Source: an uncultured Oscillibacter sp. (GTDB lineage: Bacteria > Bacillota > Clostridia > Oscillospirales > Oscillospiraceae). From it: DNA of 64,000 nucleotides. Of this stretch, positions 1 to 7,335 are shown one piece after another. The position numbers were made by a program, and so were the translations under genes. Positions within the stretch are counted from its first letter, which is position 1, and each line of letters starts with the position of its first letter. The stretch is from assembly GCA_902476875.1 (NCBI GenBank), contig CABSFC010000002.1, positions 1 to 64,000 on the forward strand. The letters run 5' to 3'. Below the pieces are notes generated by a model, which worked only from the letters and a program-made list of their open reading frames with translations, was not told the origin of the DNA and ran no database searches.

Positions 1-402
1 CCGGACGGACTTTTTCTTCGCTTCCAAACCGCACTCGCTCCGCTGGACTGCGGTTTGGGACCGGCAGAAGAACGCGCTGCCTCCACCCACGCGCGAAGCG
101 CGTTTTCAATCCGAGAGGAGGTAGGGTTCCCGCGAATGGCCGCAGGCCGTTCGTGGGATGCCGGGAAGCGAGTTCGAGCCTCGTTGCCCGCTCCAGGAAA
201 AGAAATCCCCCATCCAAAAGGATGGGGGATTTCTTTTCCTGGAGCTTTCCCCTTTTTGCCACAGGCAAAAAGGGGCCGCTGCTGCGGGCTGATTGGAATC
301 GTGCGGGGGAACCCCCTGGTTTCCCCCGCACACACCCCCTTCCCCACAAGGGGCAAGGCATGATCATAAGTAGATAAGGCTATTGTGCCGATACAGATTC
401 AT
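1..402. other. Highly structured noncoding region
   Basis: No supported gene lies here. The stretch is packed with inverted repeats: arms at 24-33/50-59, 89-94/98-103, a 14-bp stem at 128-141/145-158 with one or two G-T pairs, and three perfect hairpins listed separately at 191-331. Just before the largest hairpin, 168-190 looks like the T-arm and CCA-ending 3' half of a tRNA, but no matching 5' half exists. It may be a structured RNA, a repetitive element or a set of terminators; I cannot tell which. Confidence 0.6.
191..331. repeat. Three consecutive perfect hairpins
   Basis: Arms 191-215 and 220-244 form a perfect 25-bp inverted repeat around a 4-nt AAAA loop. Arms 249-260/264-275 are a perfect 12-bp stem with a 3-nt loop. 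Arms 301-311/321-331 are a perfect 11-bp stem. There is no clear T-run after any of them, so simple intrinsic termination is not certain. Confidence 0.85.
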
Positions 403-552
403 TTACTTCTTCTGCTCGTTGAAATAGATGATAAAGCCGCCCATGACCGCAATGGCGACAACACTTCCGATTTCCGGGAGCTGATAGAGCCAATCGGCAA
501 AGAACCATCCGACGAACGCGGTTACCAGCGCCGCGATGACTGCCTTTTTCAT
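403..552 (-). CDS. Small membrane protein, 49 aa
   Basis: A 49-codon frame starts ATG at 552 behind a good GGGGGAA ribosome site and stops TAA at 403. The product starts MKKAVIAALVTAFVGWFF and has two hydrophobic segments (about residues 4-18 and 28-42) separated by a short polar, aromatic turn, with a basic EQKK end. It would be a two-helix membrane peptide. I do not recognise a family. The coding frame, ribosome site and hydrophobic pattern support it as real; its role is unknown. Confidence 0.65.
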   Translation of the reverse strand: MKKAVIAALVTAFVGWFFADWLYQLPEIGSVVAIAVMGGFIIYFNEQKK

Positions 553-643
553 ACAAATTCCCCCAGATCGAATTCGGTTTAGCTATCTCATTTTGCCGCG
601 TGTGTGGACGGTATGCAACGGCCCGATGGGGGCGCGGCTTCCT

Positions 644-1297
644 TCATTCCTCGTTCAATCTCCGCACCATTTCCTCCGCCGGGTCGATCAGCGGCAGGCT
701 CGTCCGCGCCGCCAGCGCCTCCTTGAAGTAGGGGAAGTGGGTGCAGCCCAGCACCAGGGCCTCCATGCCGCATTGGCGGAACCACTCCGCCAGCTCCGGC
801 AGGCGGTGGCGCTCCACCAGCTCCTCCGGCGGCACGCCCGCCTCGATGGACATGACCGCCGGCAGCATGGCCGCGCCCAGCAGGTCCAGCGCCGGGTTGG
901 CGGCAAGCAGCGTCCGCTCGATGCCCGCCAGCCCCTGGGCGTTGGCGGCGACGACGCCCAGCCGCCCGTACCGGGGCGCCAGGGCGCGGTACACGTCCAG
1001 CGGCGTCACGATGCGCAGCCCCGTCACCGCCGCCAGGGGGCCGAAGTCCACCGAGGAGGACAGGGAGTTGCAGTACACAAACGCCCGCCGGCAGCCCCGG
1101 GCCATGGCCTCCCGCAGGACGGCCAGCACCGCCGCCTCCTTCTCCTCCGGGGAGGAGATCTGAAAGGCGGTCTGCTGGCGGGGGTCCGCCGACAGCGGGA
1201 AGGGGAGGCCCTCCAGTCCGGCCGCCGCCAGACAGTCCACACCCATCCGGGTGTCCACCAGGGTGCCCGCCAGGACCGCGATACGTTTCCCGTCCAT
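644..1297 (-). CDS. Aspartate/glutamate racemase family protein
   Basis: About 217 residues with the two cysteine signatures of the Asp/Glu racemase superfamily: VYCNSLSSS in the N-terminal half and LGCTHFPYF near the C-terminus. These enzymes invert amino acids by a two-cysteine acid/base mechanism; glutamate racemase supplies D-Glu for peptidoglycan. It is shorter than typical MurI (about 260-270), so the substrate is uncertain. The start is taken at ATG 1297, eight bases after a GGAG; a GTG at 1306 overlapping the upstream stop is possible. It sits directly after the YitT gene on the same strand, probably one transcript. Confidence 0.75.
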   Translation of the reverse strand: MDGKRIAVLAGTLVDTRMGVDCLAAAGLEGLPFPLSADPRQQTAFQISSPEEKEAAVLAVLREAMARGCRRAFVYCNSLSSSVDFGPLAAVTGLRIVTPLDVYRALAPRYGRLGVVAANAQGLAGIERTLLAANPALDLLGAAMLPAVMSIEAGVPPEELVERHRLPELAEWFRQCGMEALVLGCTHFPYFKEALAARTSLPLIDPAEEMVRRLNEE

Positions 1298-1302
1298 ATC
1301 CC

Positions 1303-2187
1303 TCACTCCAGCTTTCTGCGGAAGTTGCCGTACACCCGGACGCCCTCCTGCACCGTGAAGAACGCGTGGGGGTCAATGGAGTGGACGGCGTGGAGCAGCT
1401 CTTCGATCTCGTACTTGGACAGGCTGACGCACAGCACATGGACATCCTTGCCGGTGTACGCGCCGGTGCCTTTCCAGTAGGTGACGCCCCGGCCCAGCTT
1501 CTCCATGATGAACCGGCCCAGGACGTGCTCGTCCTCGTGGGTGAAGATCAGCGCCATGACGCTGACGTTCTGCTGGTGCATCCGGTCCAGCACCATGGAG
1601 GTGAAGAAGTTGTAGATCACGGAGTAGATGGCGATCTCCGGGCTGAACAGAATCAGGCAGGCGGTGTAGAGGAAGACGTTGAAGGTCAGGGAGAACTTCC
1701 CCACCGTAAAGCTGCTGCCCCGCTTGCTCAGGCACAGGCCGATGACGTCCAGTCCGCCGCCGCTGCCGCCGCAGGTCAGCACGATGCCGCTGCCCACGCC
1801 GGTGAGGATGCCGCCCAGCAGGCAGGCTGTCAGGTAGTCGTCCACAATGGGGGCGGAGGGGATGGGGATGATGCTGTAAAACAGGGAGTAGCTGAAGGTG
1901 CAGATGATGGTCTTGCCCACCAGCACCTTGCCCAGATTTTTGTAGGCGAACAGCAGAATGGGGATGTTGACCAGGAAATAGAAGATGCCGGCCACATCGG
2001 TGGCGCCGAAATCCAGCCCCAGCTTCGTCACCAGAAGCGTGCGGACCAGCTGGCAGACGCCCATGGTGCCGCCGGAGTACAGGTCCAGCGGCACGATGAA
2101 CAGGTTCATGGCGGCCGCGGCGATCAGCTCGCCCACCACGGCGGCCACCAGCCGCAGCCAGCGGTTGTGCAGCGTGTTGTAAAGCAT
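1303..2187 (-). CDS. YitT family membrane protein
   Basis: 294 residues with about five hydrophobic segments in the first 200 residues, then a soluble C-terminal domain ending in the DUF2179-like sequence with SIDPHAFFTV. This is the YitT/DUF161 plus DUF2179 architecture, whose transport substrate is not established. The glycine-rich LTCGGSGGGLDVIG stretch is typical of the family. The start at ATG 2187 follows GGAGGAACCGAC, an ideal ribosome site; the frame stays open further upstream but without a start signal. A promoter is visible at 2230-2258. The racemase gene follows after 5 bp. Confidence 0.9.
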   Translation of the reverse strand: MLYNTLHNRWLRLVAAVVGELIAAAAMNLFIVPLDLYSGGTMGVCQLVRTLLVTKLGLDFGATDVAGIFYFLVNIPILLFAYKNLGKVLVGKTIICTFSYSLFYSIIPIPSAPIVDDYLTACLLGGILTGVGSGIVLTCGGSGGGLDVIGLCLSKRGSSFTVGKFSLTFNVFLYTACLILFSPEIAIYSVIYNFFTSMVLDRMHQQNVSVMALIFTHEDEHVLGRFIMEKLGRGVTYWKGTGAYTGKDVHVLCVSLSKYEIEELLHAVHSIDPHAFFTVQEGVRVYGNFRRKLE

Positions 2188-2229
2188 GTCGGTTCCTCCT
2201 GTCGCATGTGGGGTGTCCCTCTGCTTCCG

Positions 2230-2258
2230 ATTATACGGGCTTTTGGGGAAAACCACAA
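2230..2258 (-). promoter_or_regulatory. Sigma-A type promoter of the YitT gene
   Basis: Reading the minus strand, TTGTGG (2258-2253) lies 17 bp before a consensus TATAAT (2235-2230), about 40 bp upstream of the YitT start. The -10 is perfect and the -35 matches at three positions. Confidence 0.6.
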
Positions 2259-2291
2259 GAGGAATTTGCGGCCCTCCAAAAGGGCCGCGCG

Positions 2292-2588
2292 CTACAGCGA
2301 ATACTGCAGACAGCGGCGCAGCGTGTCTTTTGCCCGCCGCAGGGCCCTGGACACGGAGGAGGGGTTTACCCCCAGCTCCCTGGCGATCTCGGCAACGGAC
2401 ATCTTCCGGTCGAAGTGCATGTCCACCACCTGCCGCTGGCAGGGCGTCAGCTCCTGCTCCCTGGCCCGGCGGAGGTTCCGGCGCAGCCGCTCCAGCTGTC
2501 CGGCGTTGTCCGGGGCGTTCTCCCGGAGCCAGACGGTCATGTCCCCCAGCCACTCGCTGCTGCGGGTGTCAAAGCGTGTATCTCTCAT
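2292..2588 (-). CDS. Sigma-70 region 4-like HTH protein
   Basis: 98 residues. The C-terminal half reads LTPCQRQVVDMHFDRKMSVAEIARELGVNPSSVSRAL across several residues, matching sigma region 4: a Q-R-V dyad, then a helix-turn-helix. No region 2 is present, so it is not a complete sigma factor and probably acts as a stand-alone regulator. It overlaps the upstream small gene by 20 bp, so they are co-translated. A hairpin (2268-2275/2281-2288) follows its stop. Confidence 0.75.
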   Translation of the reverse strand: MRDTRFDTRSSEWLGDMTVWLRENAPDNAGQLERLRRNLRRAREQELTPCQRQVVDMHFDRKMSVAEIARELGVNPSSVSRALRRAKDTLRRCLQYSL

Positions 2589-2802
2589 GCTTGTGATAGC
2601 TCCTGTCGTAGTAATGGGCGGTCAGCGCCGCCAGCTCCCGGCTCTCCCGCCAGAGGGGGAGCAGGGCGTTGACGCGCTGGCGCAGCAGCCGGGCGGTCTC
2701 GGCGTCCGCCTGGGTCTGTTCCGCCGCCCGCAGCTCCGCGATGCGGTCGTGGATGGCGGCCGCGCTGAGCGCGTACTGGACGGAGAGCTCCAAAAGGGTC
2801 AT
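2569..2802 (-). CDS. Small helical protein of the sigma-like cluster
   Basis: 77 residues, mostly charged helix (MTLLELSVQYALSAAAIHDR onward), no recognised domain. ATG 2802 follows AGGTGGGGCT and overlaps the stop of the zinc-ribbon gene by 4 bp (ATGA). It lies between a small zinc protein and a sigma region-4 protein, so it may be a partner or regulator of the latter. This role is inference from position only. Confidence 0.6.
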   Translation of the reverse strand: MTLLELSVQYALSAAAIHDRIAELRAAEQTQADAETARLLRQRVNALLPLWRESRELAALTAHYYDRSYHKHERYTL

Positions 2803-2990
2803 AGCCCCACCTCCTTTCCCCGGGTCTCGCGGCAGGGCGCCAGCTCCCGCCGGGCGAACTCCGGCAGGCAGCCGGCGCAGACGCGGCTGCCGTTGCAGGC
2901 CCAGTACTCCTCGCCCACTGTGATCTCCTGGCCGCACAGGGTGCAGCGCAGGACGGTTTGCCGCCACGGGCGGCGATGGAAATGCTGCAA
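2799..2990 (-). CDS. Small CxxC zinc-ribbon protein
   Basis: 63 residues with two cysteine pairs, CTLCGQE and CNGSRVCAGC, the pattern of a four-cysteine zinc ribbon. It starts TTG at 2990, eight bases behind an AGGAGGG site. First gene of a three-gene overlapping cluster read away from the tRNA genes. Function unknown. Confidence 0.6.
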   Translation of the reverse strand: MQHFHRRPWRQTVLRCTLCGQEITVGEEYWACNGSRVCAGCLPEFARRELAPCRETRGKEVGL

Positions 2991-3033
2991 ATAGATCCCT
3001 CCTCAAAAAATGATGAAAATCCAAAAAATCCTG

Positions 3034-3062
3034 TTGACAAAATGAAAGGCATCTGGTAAGAT
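3034..3062 (+). promoter_or_regulatory. Sigma-A promoter of the tRNA pair
   Basis: TTGACA at 3034-3039 and TAAGAT at 3057-3062 are separated by exactly 17 bp and lie 20 bp before tRNA-Thr. This is a near-consensus housekeeping promoter driving both tRNAs. Confidence 0.85.
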
Positions 3063-3081
3063 AAATCCTGCTGTTGGAACT

Positions 3082-3157
3082 GCTGGTGTAGCTCAGCTGG
3101 TAGAGCAGCTGATTTGTAATCAGCAGGTCGGGGGTTCGAATCCGTCCACCAGCTCCA
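3082..3157 (+). tRNA. tRNA-Thr (anticodon TGT)
   Basis: 76 nt with a GCTGGTG/CACCAGC acceptor stem, anticodon loop TTTGTAA giving TGT, a GGTTCGAATCC T-loop region and encoded CCA at 3155-3157. Confidence 0.97.
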
Positions 3158-3167
3158 AATTTAATAT

Positions 3168-3252
3168 GGGGGAATTCCAGAGCGGTCAAATGGGGCAGAC
3201 TGTAAATCTGTTGTCACTGACTTCGGTGGTTCGAATCCACCTTCCCCCACCA
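3168..3252 (+). tRNA. tRNA-Tyr (anticodon GTA)
   Basis: 85 nt with a GGGGGAA/TTCCCCC acceptor stem, anticodon loop CTGTAAA giving GTA, a long variable arm as expected of bacterial tRNA-Tyr, and encoded CCA. The conjugative element starts a few hundred bases downstream. Confidence 0.97.
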
Positions 3253-3253
3253 T

Positions 3254-3314
3254 AATGCTGTAACACTATAGATATTCTGGCCTCAAAGCCAGTGATATCA
3301 AGGGTTACAGCATT
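3254..3314 (+). terminator. Inverted repeat after tRNA-Tyr, probable terminator
   Basis: Arms AATGCTGTAAC (3254-3264) and GTTACAGCATT (3304-3314) are perfect complements, with an inner CTGGC/GCCAG stem at 3278-3293, followed by TTTT. Likely terminates the tRNA transcript. Confidence 0.65.
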
Positions 3315-3374
3315 TTTCTATGCCTGATTTTCACTGAACAAATTCATAGATATTTTTTGCCTCAAATCCCAGTG
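3268..3374. repeat. Imperfect direct repeat downstream of the tRNAs
   Basis: ATAGATATT, then GCCTCAAA and CAGTG occur at 3268-3294 and again with small insertions at 3346-3374. Next to the second copy, 3373-3391 is close to the reverse complement of the tRNA-Tyr T-arm and 3' stem. This could be a recombination scar at the edge of the element. Confidence 0.5.
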
Positions 3375-3407
3375 GGGATGGATTCGAACCAGAATTAAGG
3401 CGTCATG

Positions 3408-3446
3408 GCCGCCCTTTTCGCCGCAAGACGAAAGGGCGGCTTTTTT
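3408..3446 (+). terminator. Rho-independent terminator
   Basis: A GCCGCCCTT.../...AAGGGCGGC stem with a one-base bulge, followed by six T residues at 3441-3446. It closes the chromosomal side before the first gene of the element. Confidence 0.8.
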
Positions 3447-3473
3447 ATTCTTAAAAAATTTGGAGGAGTCAAT

Positions 3474-3629
3474 GTGAGTAAGAAAAAGAATGTTGGTGTC
3501 AGCCCCTTTCCAGACCAGCGCGATCACCGCAGCGGGAAACGGTTCCGCCCCCGCAACCGGGAAAGCCAGGATGTCCCGTTTCTGGACAAGCAGCAGAAGA
3601 ACACAGAGAAAGAAAGGGAGCAGCCGTGA
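3474..3629 (+). CDS. Small basic/hydrophilic protein, 51 aa
   Basis: A GTG start at 3474 follows GGAGGAG at the right distance; the product VSKKKNVGVSPFPDQRDH onward is 51 residues, very hydrophilic and rich in Lys/Arg/Gln, probably disordered. Its stop overlaps the next ATG by one base, so the two are translationally coupled. No family recognised. First gene of the element's long plus-strand operon. Confidence 0.6.
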   Translation: MSKKKNVGVSPFPDQRDHRSGKRFRPRNRESQDVPFLDKQQKNTEKEREQP

Positions 3630-4306
3630 TGGAACGGGAGAGGAAAAGAGGATTCTTTACTGAGTTGGAATATCAGCTCAGGAGGGAGGGATATGACGTT
3701 CAAGAGATCAACGGCGACAATCTCCTCCCTGTTGAATGGGATGGGCAGTCCTTGTGCCGCATATCTGAGGAAGGCACAGTGCGCTGCTTCCCTTCCGAAG
3801 TCAGCACACGCCAGGCTGTGGATGCCTGTGCCAGAGCCGCAAAAGTAAGCAGAATAGTGGCCGATTATATGGCAAAGATGGAATGCGCTCCCCCATTGAC
3901 CGCCTCCGAACTCAGAGGAGACTACCGCCTTCTGGCAGAGTTCAACGGCACGGTGCTTGCCGGACACTTCACCCCATACGAAACGCAGTTCATTACATGG
4001 AGCAGAACGGCGGATGGTATGGGACTGACTCTGGGCAACTACTTCTATGACAACTATGAAGGAGCCAAGCAGGATTTCGCTGTCCGCTCCGGCCTCATCC
4101 CAAGAGCGGAGATCTTTTCCAAAGAGCAGCTTTCGGATATCTATAAAGCGGTGGATTTCTACCTGGAGATGGATGAGAGTCTGACAGACGGGCAGTTGGA
4201 GAGATTGGAACAGACGCTGAATCAGATTGAGGAATTGGTTCCTGAGCTTCAAGGTTCTCCTGATGCCTGCCAGCAGGATTGGGGAGAGCAGTCACTATCC
4301 ATGTGA
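3629..4306 (+). CDS. Conjugative-element protein of unknown function
   Basis: 225 residues, soluble, no recognised domain. ATG 3629 is used because it follows GGGAG by nine bases and overlaps the previous stop by one base. The middle third contains a YETQFITWSRTADGMGLTLG stretch that could be a small beta domain. The protein ends in EQSLSM, the short Met/Leu tail shared by many proteins of this element. Confidence 0.65.
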   Translation: MERERKRGFFTELEYQLRREGYDVQEINGDNLLPVEWDGQSLCRISEEGTVRCFPSEVSTRQAVDACARAAKVSRIVADYMAKMECAPPLTASELRGDYRLLAEFNGTVLAGHFTPYETQFITWSRTADGMGLTLGNYFYDNYEGAKQDFAVRSGLIPRAEIFSKEQLSDIYKAVDFYLEMDESLTDGQLERLEQTLNQIEELVPELQGSPDACQQDWGEQSLSM

Positions 4307-4380
4307 TCATCACTAAAAAGGCCGTGCCCAGAGGGGCTGGCCTGTCCTCCCTTCCCGGCACCGGCAGAAGGGAGAAAGCA

Positions 4381-5082
4381 ATGAGATACTTTATGCGGGG
4401 AACCCCGTGGGCAGGGTATGAGGCCATGATGATGTCGGTACCCCGCAATGTCCCAAGAGGAGGCGGCAGACGCAGAGCCAGATTGGAGTACACCAGGGAA
4501 GATCTGGACTGCAAATTATGTATCGAGTACAGAGGGAAATCCCGATGCGCTCAGAAAATTTGTCCCTACCTTGTAGAACGGCTGGAGGCAGGCACTGTGA
4601 GCTACACTGAGCTTGTACTGGAAGCATTCCGGGGTGCCATGAACAGACCGTTTACAGAGAGGCTGAAGTCCCTTTCAAGTGAACTGCGAGGCTGTCAGTA
4701 TACCAGCGAGGAGCATCGCGGGAGGATGGAGGATTGCCTCCATGCCCTCTGGCCGGATGGGAATGTGACGAACAGCCAATGGCTGGCCGCCTGTTTCCTG
4801 ATGACCTCTTCCGCCAGCATCTGGCGGGAAGTGCGTGTCAGCCGTTACCCAAGGAAAATTGAGTGGGAACAGATCTCTATTACGCCGGAAACACTTCAGG
4901 ATTATGTCCTGCTCCAGTCAGCCCGTTCTATTCTGGATGGGAAGACACGGATCAGCGCCTACGAACTAAGTGACCGGACTCTGGTCGATGATTTGACGCT
5001 GCGCGTCATTATGGACGCTGCTGTGCTTGCCAGATTTGGGATCACACTGCTGGAGATTGGAGGAACTCTATGCGATACATGA
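4381..5082 (+). CDS. Cys-rich conserved element protein
   Basis: 233 residues starting ATG 4381 seven bases after GGGAG. Residues about 40-60 contain CKLCIEYRGKSRCAQKICPY, five cysteines that could bind zinc. The rest is helical. I do not know a named family. Its 3' end overlaps the next gene by 13 bp, so it is part of the same operon. It lacks the Met-rich C-terminal tail of its neighbours. Confidence 0.65.
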   Translation: MRYFMRGTPWAGYEAMMMSVPRNVPRGGGRRRARLEYTREDLDCKLCIEYRGKSRCAQKICPYLVERLEAGTVSYTELVLEAFRGAMNRPFTERLKSLSSELRGCQYTSEEHRGRMEDCLHALWPDGNVTNSQWLAACFLMTSSASIWREVRVSRYPRKIEWEQISITPETLQDYVLLQSARSILDGKTRISAYELSDRTLVDDLTLRVIMDAAVLARFGITLLEIGGTLCDT

Positions 5083-6245
5083 TCAGTGCCGTGCTGGGGA
5101 ATCCTCAGCACCCCGAATACGGCGACGCAACCATCCCCTTCCCGCTGACACGCGAGGAGTATGACGATTCTCTGGAAGTGCTGTCCGCACTGGAAATCGG
5201 CGATGCGGTTACGCGGGACTGCATCGTACAGAGCGTAGACAGCTTCTTCACCGTCCTTCATGCTATGGAGGGACAAACCGTCAATGTGGACGAGCTGGAC
5301 TATTTGGCCAAACGTCTGGAAAGCTTTGACGATGGAGAAGCCGAACAGTTCCAAGCCATGGCATCCATGCTGAAGCTGACGGACATCAAGGACTTCATCA
5401 ATCTGACCTTCAGCTGCCAGCAGGTCACTGTCATCGCGGATTTCTCTGATTTAAAGAGAGTCGGGCAGGATCACTACATGAATTTGCATGGTGGTAGTGC
5501 TTCCATGGAGGAGCTTGAAAATCTGGATGGCTATGAAACCGCACTCCTCCTCATTGAAAGCGGCACCGGTCAAATTACTCCCTATGGCGTGGTTTATGAT
5601 AATGGCATGAAGCTGGAAGAACTCTATAAAGGGCAGGCTTTCCCTCCGTATTTCTATGAGGCCGGACCGATGTCGGTCGTCATTTCGATGAAGAATAACC
5701 CGGAAAAGTCGCTCTGGCTGGAGCTGCCCTCGCTGGACAGCCAGATAGACCGGGCGCTGGAGAAAGTGGGGATCGGGCAGACTGAGGAGCTGACCATTGC
5801 AGTGGATTGGAGCGAGATCCCCGCCGACTTCGCAGGTCTGCTCTGTGCGGAGCCGACAGACCTGCGTGAGCTGAACAGGATGTGCGCCGCCATCCACGAT
5901 CTGGACCGCGAACACACAAAAAAGCTATGGAGTGCGGTGGAATACGCGCGGCCCAGATACGCATCCCAGGTTCAGCAGCTGGCGGAAAACATAGATCTGT
6001 TTGACTTCATCCCAGATATTCAGAATGCCGCCCAGCTTGGCCGATATATGATCAGCGAGAGCGGAGGGTTTGACTACGATCCCAATTTGGATGACTTCTA
6101 TGATTTTGAGGGCTATGGGCGGAGAATGCTGGAAGATCAGAACGGAAAATTCGTTCAGGGCGGCTATATCGGCTACAACGGCGACCGGCCGCTGGAAGAA
6201 CTGATGGATGAATACACGCAGGATCAGGGGATGCAGATGCTGTGA
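5070..6245 (+). CDS. ArdA-like antirestriction protein (1 of 3)
   Basis: 391 residues. The last 140 resemble Tn916-type ArdA: LRELNRMCAAIHDLD, then a spacer of acidic helices, then LGRYMISESGGFDYD, FYDFEGYGRRML and a final YIGY strand. ArdA proteins are acidic DNA mimics that block type I restriction enzymes when a plasmid enters a new cell. ArdA is normally about 165 residues, so this is an extended version with an N-terminal half of related flavour (DELDYLAKRLESFDDGEAEQ). It is the first of three ArdA-like genes here and ends in QGMQML. Confidence 0.7.
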   Translation: MRYMISAVLGNPQHPEYGDATIPFPLTREEYDDSLEVLSALEIGDAVTRDCIVQSVDSFFTVLHAMEGQTVNVDELDYLAKRLESFDDGEAEQFQAMASMLKLTDIKDFINLTFSCQQVTVIADFSDLKRVGQDHYMNLHGGSASMEELENLDGYETALLLIESGTGQITPYGVVYDNGMKLEELYKGQAFPPYFYEAGPMSVVISMKNNPEKSLWLELPSLDSQIDRALEKVGIGQTEELTIAVDWSEIPADFAGLLCAEPTDLRELNRMCAAIHDLDREHTKKLWSAVEYARPRYASQVQQLAENIDLFDFIPDIQNAAQLGRYMISESGGFDYDPNLDDFYDFEGYGRRMLEDQNGKFVQGGYIGYNGDRPLEELMDEYTQDQGMQML

Positions 6246-6271
6246 AAGTTCTAATAGACTTTCTGGTAAAA

Positions 6272-6298
6272 GTGTGGTATTTGTTGTGCTTACCACAC
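6272..6298 (+). promoter_or_regulatory. Inverted repeat before the 338-aa gene
   Basis: GTGTGGTA (6272-6279) and TACCACAC (6291-6298) are perfect 8-bp arms about 20 bp upstream of the ATG and just before the ribosome site. It could be an operator or a translation-controlling stem. Confidence 0.5.
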
Positions 6299-6318
6299 AG
6301 AGAGGAGGAATGATTCTA

Positions 6319-7335
6319 ATGTATGCAAACGCAAGGAAAGAAAAATTTGAAGCGGTCAAGCTGTTCGGAAAGCCCGCATTGTTCAGTAACAGCCGCATCC
6401 AGCATGACAGCGTACCGGAACGATTCTATCAATACGATCTTCGCGGCTCAGACAATGACCCAGGCAGACCTGTATCGGTGGCAGATCATGTTGGTGTGAA
6501 CCATGCGGGCACGGTGCTGACCACAACGCCTGTGAAATATCCCAAAGGAAAGAACTATCTCAGCATACGTGGGCGGATCGACTTTGCCGGACAGAAACTG
6601 AGCCTTGACGAGTTCTGCAGGCAACAGGGCCTGCCCGTCCCAGCTACTCCTGAATATGAGCTTTGCCCCGCCTCCCCGGATGAGGCGGGGCTTTTCTATG
6701 CTCAGACGCCGGAAAAGGACGCGGAGTTGGAAGCCATTGGTCATGTCCGCATCGACTTCGGCAGCAGCGGAAAAGAATTTTGGCACACATGGTGGCCGAG
6801 AGGCCCAGAGGAGCTGAACTCGCCGGAGTTTAAGGCAGAGTTAGGAAAAGTAGTCGATACCCTTCGGAAAACCGTCCTGAAAGATTCCGATTCCATGAAA
6901 CGATACTGCCATGAGCATGGAGGAGCCATCGAAGGCGGCTGGCGGCAGAATTATGGCTATGTCGTGGACACCGGGCGATACCAGTTCTACCTGCGCTGCA
7001 ATCCCGGCCGAGGGGACTATAACGCCTATCTTACCTGTCTGGACAAGCAGGCCCAGAAACTGTCACAGGAGTCGGAAGTGATTGGCCGGCTGAGCTTTGC
7101 CAGCGGCGAGGTGCTGGAATACACCAGCGGTGAACAGTATATCGAGGCGCTGAAAGAGGAGCTGGAGTATATGGCGGCTACAGGGATGAAGTATGAAACT
7201 CTTACAGATGACCCTGCTGTCCGAAAAGCGGTAGACGATGTCCTCTACAACTTCGCGGGAGAAGAAAACTCACGTCCGCTGGAAGATTACGAAAACACAC
7301 CCCGCGAGGGGATAATAATGGGAGGTATGAGTTGA
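6319..7335 (+). CDS. Conjugative-element protein of unknown function
   Basis: 338 residues, soluble. ATG 6319 is chosen because GAGGAGG lies 11 bases upstream, whereas ATG 6310 would sit on top of the ribosome site. A region around residues 20-90 (RFYQYDLRGSDNDPGRPVSV and following) looks like the ligand-binding part of the polyvalent-protein accessory domains of mobile elements, but I cannot assign a named family. Ends in IIMGGMS. Directly abuts the DUF4314 gene. Confidence 0.65.
   Translation: MYANARKEKFEAVKLFGKPALFSNSRIQHDSVPERFYQYDLRGSDNDPGRPVSVADHVGVNHAGTVLTTTPVKYPKGKNYLSIRGRIDFAGQKLSLDEFCRQQGLPVPATPEYELCPASPDEAGLFYAQTPEKDAELEAIGHVRIDFGSSGKEFWHTWWPRGPEELNSPEFKAELGKVVDTLRKTVLKDSDSMKRYCHEHGGAIEGGWRQNYGYVVDTGRYQFYLRCNPGRGDYNAYLTCLDKQAQKLSQESEVIGRLSFASGEVLEYTSGEQYIEALKEELEYMAATGMKYETLTDDPAVRKAVDDVLYNFAGEENSRPLEDYENTPREGIIMGGMS

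Noticed and set aside
168..190. tRNA gene before the large hairpin
   Set aside because: Only a T-arm and CCA-like 3' end are present; no acceptor 5' strand, D-arm or anticodon arm fits.
2188..2553. Upstream extension of the YitT reading frame
   Set aside because: Crosses the promoter and the sigma-like gene; the true start at 2187 has an ideal ribosome site.
1366..2994. Long plus-strand open frame antisense to the YitT and sigma-like genes
   Set aside because: Composition is Gln/His/Val-rich, no ribosome site or domain; it is a shadow of the minus-strand genes in GC-rich DNA.
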